Shown one piece after another: positions 63,507-64,000 of a DNA stretch of 64,000 nucleotides. The notes beneath the pieces are model-generated. The model did no database searches and was not told the DNA's origin. It worked only from the letters and a program-made list of their open reading frames with translations. Both the position numbers and the translations under genes were made by a program. Origin of the DNA: Acidobacteriota bacterium (GTDB lineage Bacteria; Acidobacteriota; Thermoanaerobaculia; Multivoradales; JBCCEF01); assembly GCA_039028635.1 (NCBI GenBank), contig JBCCHV010000010.1:62001-126000 (forward strand). The letters are read 5' to 3'. Numbering within the stretch: position 1 is the first letter of the stretch; the number at the start of each line of letters is the position of its first letter.

Positions 63507-64000
63507 ATTTCCACCTCTTCCCAGTCCTCTTCTTGGGCGCCGGCGGGCACTGATTCCTCGCGGCGGCGGTCAGCGGCGCGGGCGATGGCGCGGACCGTGG
63601 GGCTCGCGAGCAGCTCACCCAGAGTCAAGTCCACGCCCATCCGCTCGCGCAGCAAAGCCGCCGCCCGGCCGGCGAGCAGAGAATGGCCGCCGAGCCGGAA
63701 GAAGTCGTCCTCGGCGGCAACCTCGGCCACCCCCAACAGCTCCGAGAACACCTCCGCTACCTGTCGCTCGCTGTCGTTCGCCGGAGGGGTCCGCCGCGGC
63801 GCCACCGCCGGCTCCTCGGGTCGCTCGTCGGCGGGCGCGTCAAGCCGGGCGCGCCAGGGAACGACCGAGTCATCGCCAACCGAGAAGAGCTGTGCGGTAC
63901 CGCTCTCGAAGCGGTCGTGACGCCCGGCGGGGTCGTCGGTCATCGCCGCCAGCACTCGCGGGTAGAGAGCCGCCAGCGCCTCGGCCTGCAGGGAATCGAG
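63503..64000 (-). CDS. NRPS-like protein ending in a carrier domain, 5' end outside the window
   Basis: 166 codons are visible, open to the right edge. The last ~90 residues are a peptidyl carrier domain (QVAEVFSELLGVAEVAAEDD, then FFRLGGHSLLAGR with the phosphopantetheine serine). The ~75 residues before it (with FESGTAQLFSVGDDSVVPW) do not show a domain I recognise. A short acidic tail (GAQEEDWEEVEI) may dock to the TubC-type domain of the next synthetase. The stop overlaps the start of that gene by four bases, fixing the order of the assembly line. Confidence 0.88.
   Translation of the reverse strand, partial: LDSLQAEALAALYPRVLAAMTDDPAGRHDRFESGTAQLFSVGDDSVVPWRARLDAPADERPEEPAVAPRRTPPANDSERQVAEVFSELLGVAEVAAEDDFFRLGGHSLLAGRAAALLRERMGVDLTLGELLASPTVRAIARAADRRREESVPAGAQEEDWEEVEI

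Overview
This 64 kb window is GC-rich bacterial chromosome (mid-60s % GC judged by eye) carrying about 38 protein genes and one tRNA. The best guess for the host is Acidobacteriota, possibly a Thermoanaerobaculia-like lineage. The reasons are an ADOP-type MacB/FtsX permease, a winged-helix/TPR one-component regulator, a high load of secreted multi-domain proteins (choice-of-anchor D, PKD-like, apiosidase-like) and genes for outer-membrane traffic. This is inference from gene families; no rRNA or marker gene is present. I recognised no transposase, integrase, phage gene or CRISPR array.

Layout. 1-2859 (minus): the end of a HyuB/HyuA hydantoinase or oxoprolinase-type operon. 2860-3183: divergent regulatory region with a strong palindrome. 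3184-4921 (plus): a small-gene operon of an RRM protein with an extra C-terminal module, a coiled-coil protein, a degenerate RRM-like protein and a small membrane protein (called A here). 4940-10942: a P2-type Ca2+-ATPase-like pump, a secreted protein (called B), a delta-class carbonic anhydrase, and tail fragments of A and B repeated around the anhydrase, so that two A-cargo-B blocks can be seen. 10943-19677: a D2-only Clp/Hsp100 AAA+ ATPase, a DinB-family protein, a secreted matrixin protease with a companion, a flavin split-barrel protein, a MATE transporter, a TPR protein and a PKD-like lipoprotein. 19905-30996: a large apiosidase-like secreted enzyme, a winged-helix/TPR regulator and a LolCDE/MacB-type ABC pair. 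31348-41399 (minus): two tandem paralogues of about 1,600 residues built of ASH, Ig-like and IPT domains with a HEAT-like tail.

41806-50240: tRNA-Glu(CTC), a run of 60-bp-spaced palindromic repeats, a small secreted protein, a LysR/EamA divergent pair, a beta-propeller lipoprotein, a Zur-like regulator divergent from a COG0523 metal-chaperone GTPase, and an ADOP permease. 50351-51157: a methyltransferase. 51211-64000 (minus): a tightly coupled siderophore-type operon running from the right edge leftwards: a carrier-protein-ending NRPS-like protein (partial), a terminal NRPS module (docking-C-A-PCP-TE), a PvdQ-like penicillin acylase, a TonB-dependent receptor, a binding lipoprotein, a FecCD-type permease and a FecE-type ATPase.

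How it fits together. The right-hand operon reads as synthesis, periplasmic maturation and re-uptake of one non-ribosomal metallophore. The Zur/COG0523 pair suggests a zinc-starvation response. The two giant paralogues and the other signal-peptide proteins point to a cell investing heavily in its surface. The most unusual items are the RRM operon, the repeated A-cargo-B arrangement, the tRNA-adjacent palindromic repeats and the acylase-containing siderophore operon.
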